This document shows positions 1-8,432 of a stretch of 64,000 bases of DNA, one piece after another. The position numbers were made by a program, and so were the translations under genes. The notes beneath the pieces are model-generated. The model worked only from the letters and a program-made list of their open reading frames with translations. It was not told the DNA's origin and searched no databases. The DNA is from Synechococcus sp. MU1617. GTDB taxonomy: Bacteria; Cyanobacteriota; Cyanobacteriia; PCC-6307; Cyanobiaceae. The stretch is taken from positions 62,001 to 126,000 of the forward strand of contig NZ_VTLB01000001.1 in the NCBI RefSeq assembly GCF_020514235.1, written 5' to 3'. The stretch's first letter is position 1. Each line of letters opens with the position of its first letter.

Positions 1-1238
1 GCCTCGCGGTTCCGAAGGTGGGTGCTGTCTTCGAGGAACTGGGTTTCACCTACATGGGGCCGATCGACGGCCATGACATCGGTGAAATGGTGCGCACCTT
101 CCAGGCGGCCCACCGTGAGGGCGGCCCTGTGTTGGTGCATGTGGTCACCAAAAAGGGCAAGGGCTACCCCTACGCCGAGGCCGATCAGGTTGGCTATCAC
201 GCCCAATCGGCGTTTGATCTCGGCACCGGCAAGGCGATTCCGTCCTCGAAACCCAAGCCCCCCAGCTACAGCAAGGTGTTTGGCCAGACCCTGGTCAAGC
301 TCTGTGAGCAGAACAGTCGGGTGATCGGCATCACCGCGGCCATGGCCACCGGTACCGGTCTTGATCTGCTTCAGAAGGCTGTTCCGGACCAGTACGTGGA
401 CGTTGGTATTGCTGAGCAACATGCCGTCACCTTGGCGGCTGGCATGGCCTGCGAGGGTTTGCGCCCTGTCGTCGCCATCTACAGCACCTTTTTGCAGCGC
501 GCCTACGACCAGTTGATCCACGACGTTGGCATTCAGAAGCTGCCCGTCACCTTCGTGCTGGATCGTGCCGGCATCGTCGGTGCTGACGGCCCGACTCACC
601 AGGGTCAATACGACATCAGCTACATGCGGGCCATTCCCAACTTCACGGTGATGGCGCCGAAGGATGAGGCTGAGCTGCAGCAGATGTTGGTGACCTGCCT
701 GCATCACGACGGGCCCACGGCGCTGCGGATTCCCCGGGGCTCCGGTGAAGGCGTTCCGTTGATGGAAGAAGGTTGGGAATCGCTGCCGATCGGCCGCGGT
801 GAACTGCTGCGGGAAGGCAACGATCTGATGATCGTGGCCTACGGCTCGATGGTGGCTCCTGCCCTAGCCACAGCAACGCTCTTGGAAGAAGCGGGGCTCT
901 CCACCACTGTGATCAATGCTCGCTTCCTGCGGCCCCTGGATCAGGCGCTGATTCATCCCCTGGCGCGACGCATCCCCCGCGTGGTCACCATGGAAGAGGG
1001 GGCGCTCCCCGGTGGCTTTGGCGCAGCGGTTCTTGAGTCGTTGATTGATCAGGACATCAACGTGTCGATGCTGCGCATCGGTATCCCCGATCAGCTGGTC
1101 GATCACGCCACGCCGCAGCAGAGCAAGGAGGCCCTCGGCCTCACTCCTGCGCAGATGGCGGAACGCATCCTTGAGCGCTTCAGCAACACCTCTGGTGATC
1201 TGCCATCCACCGCTTCGATCAAGGCCCTCCAGGCCTAA
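1..1238 (+). CDS. dxs: 1-deoxy-D-xylulose-5-phosphate synthase, 3' part (partial)
   Basis: This is the C-terminal 411 residues of the thiamine-diphosphate enzyme that condenses pyruvate with glyceraldehyde 3-phosphate, the first step of the MEP isoprenoid pathway. The frame is open from base 3, so the gene starts upstream; roughly the first third of a usual ~640-residue protein is missing. Visible motifs are GPIDGHD, the transketolase-type DVGIAEQHA carrying the catalytic glutamate, and [14 protein letters not shown]. The protein ends with a normal transketolase C-terminal domain and TAA at 1236. The next gene begins 13 bp later on the same strand. Family assignment is secure. Confidence 0.96.
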   Translation, partial: LAVPKVGAVFEELGFTYMGPIDGHDIGEMVRTFQAAHREGGPVLVHVVTKKGKGYPYAEADQVGYHAQSAFDLGTGKAIPSSKPKPPSYSKVFGQTLVKLCEQNSRVIGITAAMATGTGLDLLQKAVPDQYVDVGIAEQHAVTLAAGMACEGLRPVVAIYSTFLQRAYDQLIHDVGIQKLPVTFVLDRAGIVGADGPTHQGQYDISYMRAIPNFTVMAPKDEAELQQMLVTCLHHDGPTALRIPRGSGEGVPLMEEGWESLPIGRGELLREGNDLMIVAYGSMVAPALATATLLEEAGLSTTVINARFLRPLDQALIHPLARRIPRVVTMEEGALPGGFGAAVLESLIDQDINVSMLRIGIPDQLVDHATPQQSKEALGLTPAQMAERILERFSNTSGDLPSTASIKALQA

Positions 1239-1251
1239 GGCTGAGGAATCG

Positions 1252-2439
1252 GTGTCGGTTCTGATCGTTGGCGCGGGGCCGTCCGGTGCCCGTTTGGCGA
1301 TTCAACTGGCGCGGGCGGGTGTTGAGGTCACCTTGGTGGATCGCTTGGCCGATCCCCATCGCCATGCCTATTCCAGTGGTGCTTTGCCATTGGACGCTGT
1401 TCGTCGGCTTGGTCTGCCGGATGAAGCCATTGCCGCCACCTGGCAGGGCTGGCAGCTGCACGATCCCTCGGGTCTCGTTCATCAGTGGTGGTCTGCCGGC
1501 GATCTGGGGGTGGTGCTCGACTTTGGTCGGCTTCGGTCCTGGCTCTGGGAGCAGGCGCGTCGCCATGGGGTGGAGTTGATTCAGGACTGCCGGGCTGCGC
1601 TGAGCTCGCTTTCGGCCGAAGGGGCCAGTGTCCGGTTGCAGACCCGCGATGGATGGACGTCATTACGCTCAGCTCGTTGGCTGATTGATGCCACGGGTGC
1701 ACGCCGAGATCTGCTGCAGCAGGCCGGCCTCAGCCCCAATCCGGAGGATCCATTGCTGCAGGGCATCGGCGTTGAGTGGTTGCTCCAAGCCGACGACCGT
1801 CAGTCCGCTGCCTGGCGGGATCGGATCAGTTTCTTCCTGGGCACCGCCTGGATCCCCCACGGATACGGCTGGATCTTCCCGATGCAAGGGCAACGGCTGA
1901 AGGTGGGCGTCTGTCACCTTCCACCGGCGGATCGATCGACTCCCGGCAGCCTGGCTAGCCCCCTTCAGCGCTTGATTCAACGCTGTGGCTTGAGCGCCTG
2001 CCCGGTGCTGGATCGCCATGGCGGCCCCGTGTCCAGCAGCATCTCACGCACCGAACCGTTAGCGGCCGGGGCGCTGCTGGCGGTGGGGGATGCGGCCAGT
2101 TCCGCCAACCTGCTTGGGGGAGAAGGGATCCGCCATGCCATGGACAGCGCTGATCAATTGGCCGATCTGTTGATCGCTGAAGGGATTCGGGGAGATTCCA
2201 CGACGATGGCCCGTCGATACCAACAGCAGCTCAAGGACCAGCGGAGTTGGCGCTGGTTGGTGTCTGGCCGGCTGGCGCGGCGCACCTGGTGGGGACTCGA
2301 CAATCCAAGGGCGGATCGGCGTCTTCAACGTCTGATCCATGGGCTTTCTGTTTCAACAGAAGCCCCAGCTCTGTCTGAGCTGTTGTTCGACTACAACTTC
2401 GAGCGTTACGGCCTTCGTCTGCTGCCGTATCTGCTTTGA
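1252..2439 (+). CDS. FAD-dependent oxidoreductase, geranylgeranyl reductase/lycopene cyclase-like
   Basis: A 395-residue flavoprotein with an N-terminal dinucleotide-binding motif (VGAGPSGARLA, about residues 6-16), a mid-protein IDATGA motif and a second FAD-binding motif GDAASSANLLGGEG. This architecture belongs to the superfamily of geranylgeranyl reductases, lycopene cyclases and aromatic hydroxylases. The GTG start at 1252 is chosen because the motif follows at once; longer in-frame starts would run into dxs. Position 13 bp after dxs suggests cotranscription and an isoprenoid, carotenoid or chlorophyll side-chain role, but that is inference; the substrate cannot be read from the sequence. 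Confidence 0.8.
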   Translation: MSVLIVGAGPSGARLAIQLARAGVEVTLVDRLADPHRHAYSSGALPLDAVRRLGLPDEAIAATWQGWQLHDPSGLVHQWWSAGDLGVVLDFGRLRSWLWEQARRHGVELIQDCRAALSSLSAEGASVRLQTRDGWTSLRSARWLIDATGARRDLLQQAGLSPNPEDPLLQGIGVEWLLQADDRQSAAWRDRISFFLGTAWIPHGYGWIFPMQGQRLKVGVCHLPPADRSTPGSLASPLQRLIQRCGLSACPVLDRHGGPVSSSISRTEPLAAGALLAVGDAASSANLLGGEGIRHAMDSADQLADLLIAEGIRGDSTTMARRYQQQLKDQRSWRWLVSGRLARRTWWGLDNPRADRRLQRLIHGLSVSTEAPALSELLFDYNFERYGLRLLPYLL

Positions 2440-2454
2440 GCCAAGAGTTGTTTC

Positions 2455-2477
2455 AGGGAGGAGACTGGCTCCTCCCT
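2455..2477. terminator. Hairpin between convergent genes, possible bidirectional terminator
   Basis: A perfect 9-bp stem (AGGGAGGAG / CTCCTCCCT) around the 5-base loop ACTGG lies in the 51-bp gap between the oxidoreductase (+) and psaK (-). It can form in both transcripts. No U-tract follows on either strand, so termination is inferred from position and stem strength. Confidence 0.55.
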
Positions 2478-2490
2478 CAAGTCATGTGCT

Positions 2491-2748
2491 TCAGAGCACG
2501 CCGCGGGCGGCCAGACCCTGGATGGCGCCGATGCCGATGATGTGGCCCAGGCTGGTGGTGCCGAGCAGGGCTGCGTGGCCCATTCCGCCGAAGAAGGAAG
2601 CGTTGGGGAGTCCAGCACCAACGTTGGGGTGCTTGATCGTGGCCTTGCCGACCATGATGGCAACCACATTGCAGAGGATCATCACCAAGGCGACCTTGGG
2701 AGACCAGGACACGGTGGCGGGAGCGATCGCGAAAAGGTGGGTCAGCAT
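2491..2748 (-). CDS. psaK: Photosystem I reaction centre subunit PsaK
   Basis: PsaK is a small peripheral membrane subunit of photosystem I with two transmembrane helices, involved in antenna association. The 85-residue product carries the family sequence features SWSPKVALVMILCN (helix 1), GKATIKHPNVGAGLP (connecting loop) and a C-terminal helix with LGHIIGIGAI. The ATG at 2748 (MLTHLFAIAP) is preferred over one eight codons upstream because it gives the usual length. It is monocistronic by appearance, with a 68-bp gap upstream and a hairpin downstream. The upstream gap holds a 10-bp palindrome CTCTTAAGAG at 2803-2812 of unknown role. Confidence 0.93.
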   Translation of the reverse strand: MLTHLFAIAPATVSWSPKVALVMILCNVVAIMVGKATIKHPNVGAGLPNASFFGGMGHAALLGTTSLGHIIGIGAIQGLAARGVL

Positions 2749-2816
2749 TCGAGCCAATGAGCGACACCTCATCTTCCGGTGATGGAGACGCCTTGCCTGA
2801 CTCTCTTAAGAGTTGT

Positions 2817-3104
2817 TCACCCTTTTTTGGTGGTTGGTAACAACAGTCCGATCACCAAAACCGTATTGCTGAGGGTGAGAAAGGCTTCTGCCCCACCATG
2901 CAACCAGTCGATCTCCACCAGTTCGGCGGAGCAGCAGCGCAGGGCGGCAATGGCGGCACCAATCGTGACGGCCACAAACAGAAGGGTGAGCTGGAAGCCC
3001 CGTTCCGCCATCAGCGGAAGCGCCTCACTTTTCCTGAGCCAGTACAGAAACAGCAGATAGGGGATCAGCGAGGCCGCGAACAGCGGTGCGGGATCGAAGT
3101 TCAT
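2817..3104 (-). CDS. DUF3593 family membrane protein
   Basis: A 95-residue hydrophobic protein with about three predicted membrane helices (start MNFDPAPLFAASLIPYLLF, a central LTLLFVAVTIGAAIAAL segment, and a C-terminal NTVLVIGLLL segment). It matches what I recall of DUF3593, known from cyanobacteria and plastid-bearing eukaryotes, function unknown. The ATG at 3104 overlaps the TGA of the upstream DUF2499 gene by 4 bp (ATGA), so the two are translationally coupled. The pair sits just upstream of psaK on the same strand, which hints at a thylakoid role but does not prove one. Confidence 0.75.
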   Translation of the reverse strand: MNFDPAPLFAASLIPYLLFLYWLRKSEALPLMAERGFQLTLLFVAVTIGAAIAALRCCSAELVEIDWLHGGAEAFLTLSNTVLVIGLLLPTTKKG

Positions 3105-3394
3105 GGAGCGCTGACTCCGTCCACCACTCGGCGTCGTTGGAGCTGCCAAGCCGCAAAGGCCAGGGTGCAGTTGCCGATCACGGTGAACAGGGCCTGAAGG
3201 GTGACCAGGCCCCTCAACGCTTCGCTGTTGTCAAACAGATGCCAGGTGCAGGCGGCCATTGCACTGACGAGGGCCGGAAGCATGGCCCAGGCCATGCCCG
3301 GCAGCCCGCGCCGATGCATCAAGACGATCGCGACGCACCACTCGACCACGGAGGCGACGTGGATCCACCAGGTTCCGAGTGACAACGCGTGCAT
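3101..3394 (-). CDS. DUF2499 family membrane protein
   Basis: A 97-residue protein starting MHALSLGTWWIHVASVVEW, with about three membrane helices and a basic C-terminus (AWQLQRRRVV). The opening motif and the conserved TWHLFDN segment are those of DUF2499, a cyanobacterial and plastid family without assigned function. It is the first gene of a two-gene unit with the DUF3593 protein. The ATG at 3394 is preferred because the extra upstream residues have no membrane character and would run into the divergent csaB gene, whose start lies only 27 bp away. Confidence 0.78.
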   Translation of the reverse strand: MHALSLGTWWIHVASVVEWCVAIVLMHRRGLPGMAWAMLPALVSAMAACTWHLFDNSEALRGLVTLQALFTVIGNCTLAFAAWQLQRRRVVDGVSAP

Positions 3395-3421
3395 GCCCTG
3401 AATCCTAGGAATCGGTTGATA

Positions 3422-4516
3422 ATGCCCGGAGTGAACAGGCTGCTGTCCGTGGTCCGCCCCACTGCGCCTGTATTGCTGCTTTGCGGCTACTACGGAGAGC
3501 ACAACCTTGGCGACGACGCACTGCTTCAGGTGCTGCTGTCGTCACTTCCCCAGCCGCAGCAGCTGCTGATTACCGCCCGCGATCCGGCACCCGTTCTGGC
3601 TTTGGCTCCGTCGGCGCAGACGGTGAATCGTCGTTCCTTGCTGCTTTGTCTTCGTGCGGCCCTGCGGGCGGATGTGCTCGTACTTGGTGGCGGGAGCCTG
3701 CTGCAGGACAGCACCAGCTTCAGCAGCCTTGTTTATTACTTCCTGCTGATGGTGGTTGCCCGCCTCGGTGGCGCTGAGGTGGTTCTTTGGGGGCAGGGCC
3801 TTGGACCCTTGCAACGTCGGATCAGTCGGCTATTGGTTCGCATGGTTTTGCCCTTCTGCAAAGCAGCGAGTTGGAGGGATCAGCGCTCCTTTGATTGGGC
3901 CCAGTGCTGGGCCCCAAAGCTGCCGATGGTCCTGGCCGCCGATCCGGTCTGGCAGATGCCGGCGCGCCCTTGGCTCGGTGGAGACGCCATCGTGATCAGC
4001 TGGCGTCCAACACCTTTGCTGGATCACTTGGGCTGGCGTCGCTTGACGGAAGCTCTGGATCTGCTTAGTGCCGACTTGGCGGCGCCGGTGATCTGGCTGG
4101 CGTTCCATCACACCCAGGACGCACCGCTGCTTCAGCACCTGAGTGATCAAGGTCTGCTGCCGGCGCGATTGAAAGCGCGCAGCTCAACCCTGGTGCCCCA
4201 GTCCTTGGAGGCTGTGTCCGACTTGGTGCAGCGGGCGCGCCTCGTGCTGCCGATGCGCTTGCATGCCCTGATCCTGGCCCGACTGGCCAACAGCCCCATG
4301 GCTGCCCTCAGCTACGACCCAAAGGTGGAGGCAGCAGCGGCTATGGCCAACGTGCCTTGCACGCCATTGCGGTCCCTTCCCTCTGTCGATGATCTGTTGA
4401 GCCTTTGGCGGCCAGAAGTGGATCGTCCAGCGGATCCTGATCAGACCGAAATCTTGCGTCGCCAGGCGTCAGCGCACAGCGAGCTTCTCAATCGGATGGC
4501 AGCCGAAGGCCGCTGA
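3422..4516 (+). CDS. csaB: Polysaccharide pyruvyl transferase, CsaB-like
   Basis: A 364-residue member of the polysaccharide pyruvyl transferase family, which adds pyruvyl ketals from phosphoenolpyruvate to surface polysaccharides; in CsaB this modification anchors S-layer proteins. Recognisable motifs are GYYGEHNLGDDALL near residue 22, the LGGGSLLQDSTSF segment near residue 92, and RLHALILARL near the C-terminus. ATG 3422 is preferred; GTG 3431 is possible, and the longer start at 3389 would overlap the divergent DUF2499 start. The 3' end overlaps convergent ggtA by 29 bp. An exopolysaccharide or S-layer role is inferred from family only. Confidence 0.85.
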   Translation: MPGVNRLLSVVRPTAPVLLLCGYYGEHNLGDDALLQVLLSSLPQPQQLLITARDPAPVLALAPSAQTVNRRSLLLCLRAALRADVLVLGGGSLLQDSTSFSSLVYYFLLMVVARLGGAEVVLWGQGLGPLQRRISRLLVRMVLPFCKAASWRDQRSFDWAQCWAPKLPMVLAADPVWQMPARPWLGGDAIVISWRPTPLLDHLGWRRLTEALDLLSADLAAPVIWLAFHHTQDAPLLQHLSDQGLLPARLKARSSTLVPQSLEAVSDLVQRARLVLPMRLHALILARLANSPMAALSYDPKVEAAAAMANVPCTPLRSLPSVDDLLSLWRPEVDRPADPDQTEILRRQASAHSELLNRMAAEGR

Positions 4517-5465
4517 CGGCATCAAAGTGGTGCTCGCAAGCGCTGGGCCAACTGACGCGTGGTTCAGCCTCAATTTCTGTTTCTCCGGGGCAGACCAGCC
4601 GCAGGTCGCCGCGATCGCAGCGCACCAGCAACATTTGGTTGGCTCCGAACCATTCACGGCTGAGGATCGTGCAGGGCGAGCCATCGGGATCGAGCCGCAC
4701 GTCGTCAGGTCGGATGCCCGTGATCACCCCGTCCTTGGCTGGCAGCAGGTTCATCTGCGGGCGGCCGATGAACTGGGCGACAAAGGTGCTGGCCGGTTGC
4801 AGGTACAGCTCACGGGGCGTTCCGATCTGTTCGATGCATCCCTCGCGCATCACAGCGATGCGATCTGCCAGCGCCATCGCCTCCTGTTGGTCATGGGTGA
4901 CATAGACCACAGGCTGTTCACCGCCAATCATCAGACGGCGCAATTGAGGTCGCAGGTCCTCGCGCAACTGGGCATCCAGATTGCTCATCGGCTCATCGAG
5001 CAGGTAAACGAGGGGATCTCGCAACAGGGCGCGGGCCAGGGCGACGCGCTGGCGCTGTCCGCCCGATAGTTGTGAGGGCCGTTGCTGGGCCTGCCCGCTG
5101 AGCTGCAACACCTCCAGGACGCTGCGGATCCGTTCATCGCGGGCACCGGCGGTGCCGCCCCGCATTCGCAGCCCAAGTTCGAGGTTCTCCCACACATTCA
5201 GATGCGGGAACAGGGCATAGCTTTGAAACACCATCCCCACCCGGCGACGTTCAGCGGGCACGTCAACCATCTCCGCACCATTGATGCGAATCGACCCTTG
5301 ATCGGGGTGATCGAGTCCGGCAATCAGACGTAAGGCCGTGCTTTTCCCACAGCCACTGGCCCCAAGCAGAGCGACGCATTCGCCATTCGCCACATCGAGA
5401 CAAAGCTCGTTGAGAACCTGACGCTCGCCGAAGCGCTTGTTGATGGCCCGAAGTTGCAGTGTCAT
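4488..5465 (-). CDS. ggtA: Glucosylglycerol ABC transporter, ATP-binding protein
   Basis: The ATPase of a sugar-type (MalK-like) importer. In 325 residues it shows the Walker A motif GASGCGKST (35-43), the signature LSGGQ (133-137), Walker B VYLLDEP (153-159) and a C-terminal TOBE-like region (GIRPDDVRL). It is shorter than many MalK proteins, with a reduced regulatory tail. ATG 5465 overlaps the ggtD stop as ATGA. It is the last of five chained genes headed by glucosylglycerol-phosphate synthase, so assignment to GgtA rather than another sugar or iron ATPase rests mainly on context. Confidence 0.85.
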   Translation of the reverse strand: MTLQLRAINKRFGERQVLNELCLDVANGECVALLGASGCGKSTALRLIAGLDHPDQGSIRINGAEMVDVPAERRRVGMVFQSYALFPHLNVWENLELGLRMRGGTAGARDERIRSVLEVLQLSGQAQQRPSQLSGGQRQRVALARALLRDPLVYLLDEPMSNLDAQLREDLRPQLRRLMIGGEQPVVYVTHDQQEAMALADRIAVMREGCIEQIGTPRELYLQPASTFVAQFIGRPQMNLLPAKDGVITGIRPDDVRLDPDGSPCTILSREWFGANQMLLVRCDRGDLRLVCPGETEIEAEPRVSWPSACEHHFDAVSGLRLPSD

Positions 5466-6307
5466 CCCTTGATGGCTCCGTTGGTGAGTCCACTGACGAT
5501 CTGGCGCTGGAACACCAACACCAGGACCAAAAGAGGAATGGCACCAAGCACGGTGGCTGCCGCGTAGGTGCCGTAGGGGACCGAATAGGTCGATGATCCC
5601 GCAATTCGTGCCATCGCCACCGGCAATGTGAGCAGATCGCTGCGGCTCAGCCAGGTGAGGGCCACGGGATATTCGTTCCAGGCAAACAGGAAAACCAGGA
5701 TTGCCGTGCTGGCGGAGGCCGGTGCAATCAAAGGGAGAAGCACCCAACGCAGCCGTTGCCACAACGACAGACCCTCCAGTTTTGCTGCGTCTTCGAGATC
5801 GTTGGGCAGGGCTTCAAACGCTGCCGTGAGCAGCAGCAGGGCCAGGGGCATCGACAGAGCGCTGTAGGGAATGGCGATGGCGATCAGGTTGTTGCCCAGC
5901 GCAAAGGTGCGGGCCAGTTCGAGCAGCGCTAGGAACAGAAGCACATAGGGAAACAGGGCGGCTCCCACCACGGCGGCCCTGAGGCTTCCCTTCCACCGAT
6001 CCGGGAGTTTGGCCATGCCGTAGGCGGCTGGGATGGCGAGCATCAAGGTGAGCAGTGTGGTGAGGGAGGCCACAAAGCTGCTGTTGAACAGGTAACGCCA
6101 GAACGGTGGATCGGTGCTGAGCAGATCCCGGTAGTTGTTGAGCGTCCAACGGCTCCAGAAGCTCAGTTGGTCATTGACCAGGGCATCTGCGGTGGTGAAG
6201 GAACTCACCAGCTGCCACAGCATCGGACCCAGGGACCAAACCAACAGCAGTGCAATCCAGAGGGAGCGTCGTGTCATTGATCCACGTGTCATCGATTCAT
6301 CCGTCAT
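5462..6307 (-). CDS. ggtD: Glucosylglycerol ABC transporter, permease GgtD
   Basis: A 281-residue inner-membrane permease of the MalG type with about six helices and the EAA loop (AAFEALPNDLEDAAKLEG), which docks on the ATPase. The start is ATG 6307, overlapping the ggtC stop by 4 bp. With GgtC it should form the channel that takes glucosylglycerol (and probably sucrose or trehalose in the characterised relatives) back into the cell. Two further in-frame ATGs occur within the first 11 codons, but the ATGA overlap favours the first. Confidence 0.86.
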   Translation of the reverse strand: MTDESMTRGSMTRRSLWIALLLVWSLGPMLWQLVSSFTTADALVNDQLSFWSRWTLNNYRDLLSTDPPFWRYLFNSSFVASLTTLLTLMLAIPAAYGMAKLPDRWKGSLRAAVVGAALFPYVLLFLALLELARTFALGNNLIAIAIPYSALSMPLALLLLTAAFEALPNDLEDAAKLEGLSLWQRLRWVLLPLIAPASASTAILVFLFAWNEYPVALTWLSRSDLLTLPVAMARIAGSSTYSVPYGTYAAATVLGAIPLLVLVLVFQRQIVSGLTNGAIKG

Positions 6308-7170
6308 CGGTCCAGGGGCCTCAGCAGACCGGAGCTCCTCAGCAGCAATGTGCCAGCCAGGATCAGCGCGGTGAGCAGCAGAAATCCTGCGAGCATCACC
6401 GTCGCGCTGTAGCCGAAATCAAGGAAGCGCATGCCGTTGAGGTAGGCATAAAGGGCGATGCTTTCGGTGCTGCCTGCGGGACCACCACCGGTAAGCACCT
6501 GCACCAGATCGAACACCCCGAAGGCCTGGGCCAAGCGGAACAGAAGGCTCAGCAGGATGTAGGGGAGCAACAGCGGCAAGGTGACCCGGCGAAGGGCCTG
6601 AAGGGGCGTTCCCCCTTCCAGACGAAAGGCGCTGTAGAGGTCCTCGGGAATGCTCTGGAGCCCCGCCAGAAGAATCAGCGTGATGAAGGGCGTTGTTTTC
6701 CAGACATCAGCAAACACGGTCACCAGCCAGGTGATCGATGGGGTGGACAACAGATCCAGGGAGTTGAGGCCAAGGCTTCGTGCCAGCACCTCGATCGGGC
6801 CATAGGGGGTGTTGAAGATCCAGCGCCAGCCCAGGGCCATCATCGTTGTGGGCAGTGCCCAGGGCAGCAGGGTCAGGGCACGAACGGCGCCTCTGCCACG
6901 CCAGCGCTGATGCAGGAGCAGCGCAATGGCCAGGGCCAACAGCAACTCCAAACCCACGGAGATCAGGGCGAATCGCGCGGTCTGTCCGGCATCCAGCCAG
7001 AAGCGCTGATCAGCCGCCAGTCGCAACCAGTTGGCCCCGCCATTGGCCACCGGTTCAAGGCCCGTGAGAACGGAATCAGCGTGGAAGCTCAGCCAGGCGT
7101 AGCGAAGCATCGGCCAGCCGAAGACCACCGCAATCAACAGCAGCGCCGGAGCAGCCAGGAGCATGGTCAT
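6304..7170 (-). CDS. ggtC: Glucosylglycerol ABC transporter, permease GgtC
   Basis: A 288-residue permease of the MalF type: an N-terminal helix (LLAAPALLLIAVVFGWPML), five more membrane segments, and an EAA-like loop (SIPEDLYSAFRLEG) for coupling to GgtA. The start at 7170 overlaps the ggtB stop as ATGA; ATG 7164 is an alternative. It is the first permease gene after the binding protein, the usual order in carbohydrate uptake type-1 transporters. Specificity is inferred from the adjacent ggpS. Confidence 0.86.
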   Translation of the reverse strand: MTMLLAAPALLLIAVVFGWPMLRYAWLSFHADSVLTGLEPVANGGANWLRLAADQRFWLDAGQTARFALISVGLELLLALAIALLLHQRWRGRGAVRALTLLPWALPTTMMALGWRWIFNTPYGPIEVLARSLGLNSLDLLSTPSITWLVTVFADVWKTTPFITLILLAGLQSIPEDLYSAFRLEGGTPLQALRRVTLPLLLPYILLSLLFRLAQAFGVFDLVQVLTGGGPAGSTESIALYAYLNGMRFLDFGYSATVMLAGFLLLTALILAGTLLLRSSGLLRPLDR

Positions 7171-8432
7171 GGCGTGGCTCCCGCAGCACGCAGCAGGGTC
7201 TGACTCCGTTGCTGACTGGTGGTCATGGCCTCATCGGCGGACCCGGCATCGGTGAATAAGCCATTGAGTTCCCGCTGCACCACATCACTCAGCTGGGCGT
7301 AAAGCGGGGTTGGCGGACGAACCACCGCATGGTTCAAGGCCATCAGCAGATCCGGCAGCACGGGGGAGGCCTTCAGCATCTCCGAGTCGTTGAACAGATC
7401 CGCCTGGATGGGGGTGTAGCCGTTGTTGAGAAAGCGCGCCCGCTGGGCGGCTTCGCTGGTGAGATAGCGAATCGCTTCCACCGCTGCCTCCTGGTGCTGC
7501 GATTGCCGCATCAGGCTCAGCCCCCAGCTGCCAAGGGTGGCTCCGGGACGTTCACCCGGTTGGGCCACCATCAGGCTGATGCCGACGTTGCCTTTCACCT
7601 TGCTGTCGTCCTTCTGCAGTTCAGCCCAGGCGTAAGGCCAGTTGCGCATCAGAGCGGCATCCCCGGCTTTGAAGGCCTGAAGCGACTCTGCTTCGGCGTA
7701 ATTGGTCACGGCGTAAGGGCTGACGCCTTTGCGAATCAGATTGTTCAACCATGCCGCCGCGGCCGTCGCCGCAGGCGTATCGAGCTCCATGGTGTTGGTG
7801 GTGGTGTCCATCCAGTCACCGCCGAAGCCCTGCAGCACTTCAAGAAAGTCGCAGCTCAGACCTTCGTACTGACGCCCCTGCCAGACAAAACCGTTGGCAA
7901 CGGCTTGGCTTTGCACCAGCTGTCCAGCAATGTCCACCAGCGCGTCGGGCGTTGTCGGTGGCTGATCCATCAGATCCGTGCGCCAGTAGAGCAGCCCCAC
8001 ATCGGCCACCAGGGGCCAGCGGTAGAGATGTCCGTCGTAGTCATTGCCGAGCCGTGCCCCTTGCACAAGCTGTTCTTGATCGCCCGGATCAAACCAGGGA
8101 TCCAGCGGTTCCAGCCAACCGGCGGCGGCATATTTCGGCAGCCAGGTGACATCCATCAGCAGCGCGTCGAACGGCGCATCTCCAAGAAGAAGACTGCTGA
8201 TCGCCAGGTCTGAAATCGATTCCGTGTTCAACGGACCTCGAATCAATTTGAGATGAATCCGCCCGCGATGCTCGCGGTTGAAGGCCTTCACCAGATCAGC
8301 ACTGGCGTCGGTGAAGGACGAGGGCATGAGGATGCTCACCTCCTCCGCTCGCAAAGCGGCTGATCCAACCAGAGCTCCCAGGGCCATCACCAGAGCCAAG
8401 GCGCCGCCTGCGAGCCAGCGGCGCATGTTCAT
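7167..8432 (-). CDS. ggtB: Glucosylglycerol ABC transporter, periplasmic substrate-binding protein
   Basis: A 421-residue family 1 solute-binding protein. It starts with a Sec-type signal peptide (MNMRRWLAGGALALVMALG..) and a likely cleavage near AALRA/EEV; no lipobox cysteine follows, so it is predicted free in the periplasm. The mature part has typical binding-protein features (FNREHRGRIHLKLIRG near the start, MRNWPYAW, and a C-terminal helical region). It would capture leaked compatible solute for GgtCDA. The start overlaps the ggpS stop by 4 bp. Ligand specificity is inferred from linkage. Confidence 0.87.
   Translation of the reverse strand: MNMRRWLAGGALALVMALGALVGSAALRAEEVSILMPSSFTDASADLVKAFNREHRGRIHLKLIRGPLNTESISDLAISSLLLGDAPFDALLMDVTWLPKYAAAGWLEPLDPWFDPGDQEQLVQGARLGNDYDGHLYRWPLVADVGLLYWRTDLMDQPPTTPDALVDIAGQLVQSQAVANGFVWQGRQYEGLSCDFLEVLQGFGGDWMDTTTNTMELDTPAATAAAAWLNNLIRKGVSPYAVTNYAEAESLQAFKAGDAALMRNWPYAWAELQKDDSKVKGNVGISLMVAQPGERPGATLGSWGLSLMRQSQHQEAAVEAIRYLTSEAAQRARFLNNGYTPIQADLFNDSEMLKASPVLPDLLMALNHAVVRPPTPLYAQLSDVVQRELNGLFTDAGSADEAMTTSQQRSQTLLRAAGATP

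Noticed and set aside
4517-5760. Longer reading of ggtA from an upstream in-frame codon near 5762
   Set aside because: It would overlap nearly 300 bp of ggtD and adds residues unlike the family; ATG 5465 with ATGA overlap is clearly better.
6250-8213. Long open frames on the + strand opposite ggtB, ggtC and ggtD (for example 6250-7203 and 7329-8213)
   Set aside because: They are antisense to convincing transporter genes, rich in Gln/His/Gly/Arg and match no family; such frames are typical of high-GC third-position bias.
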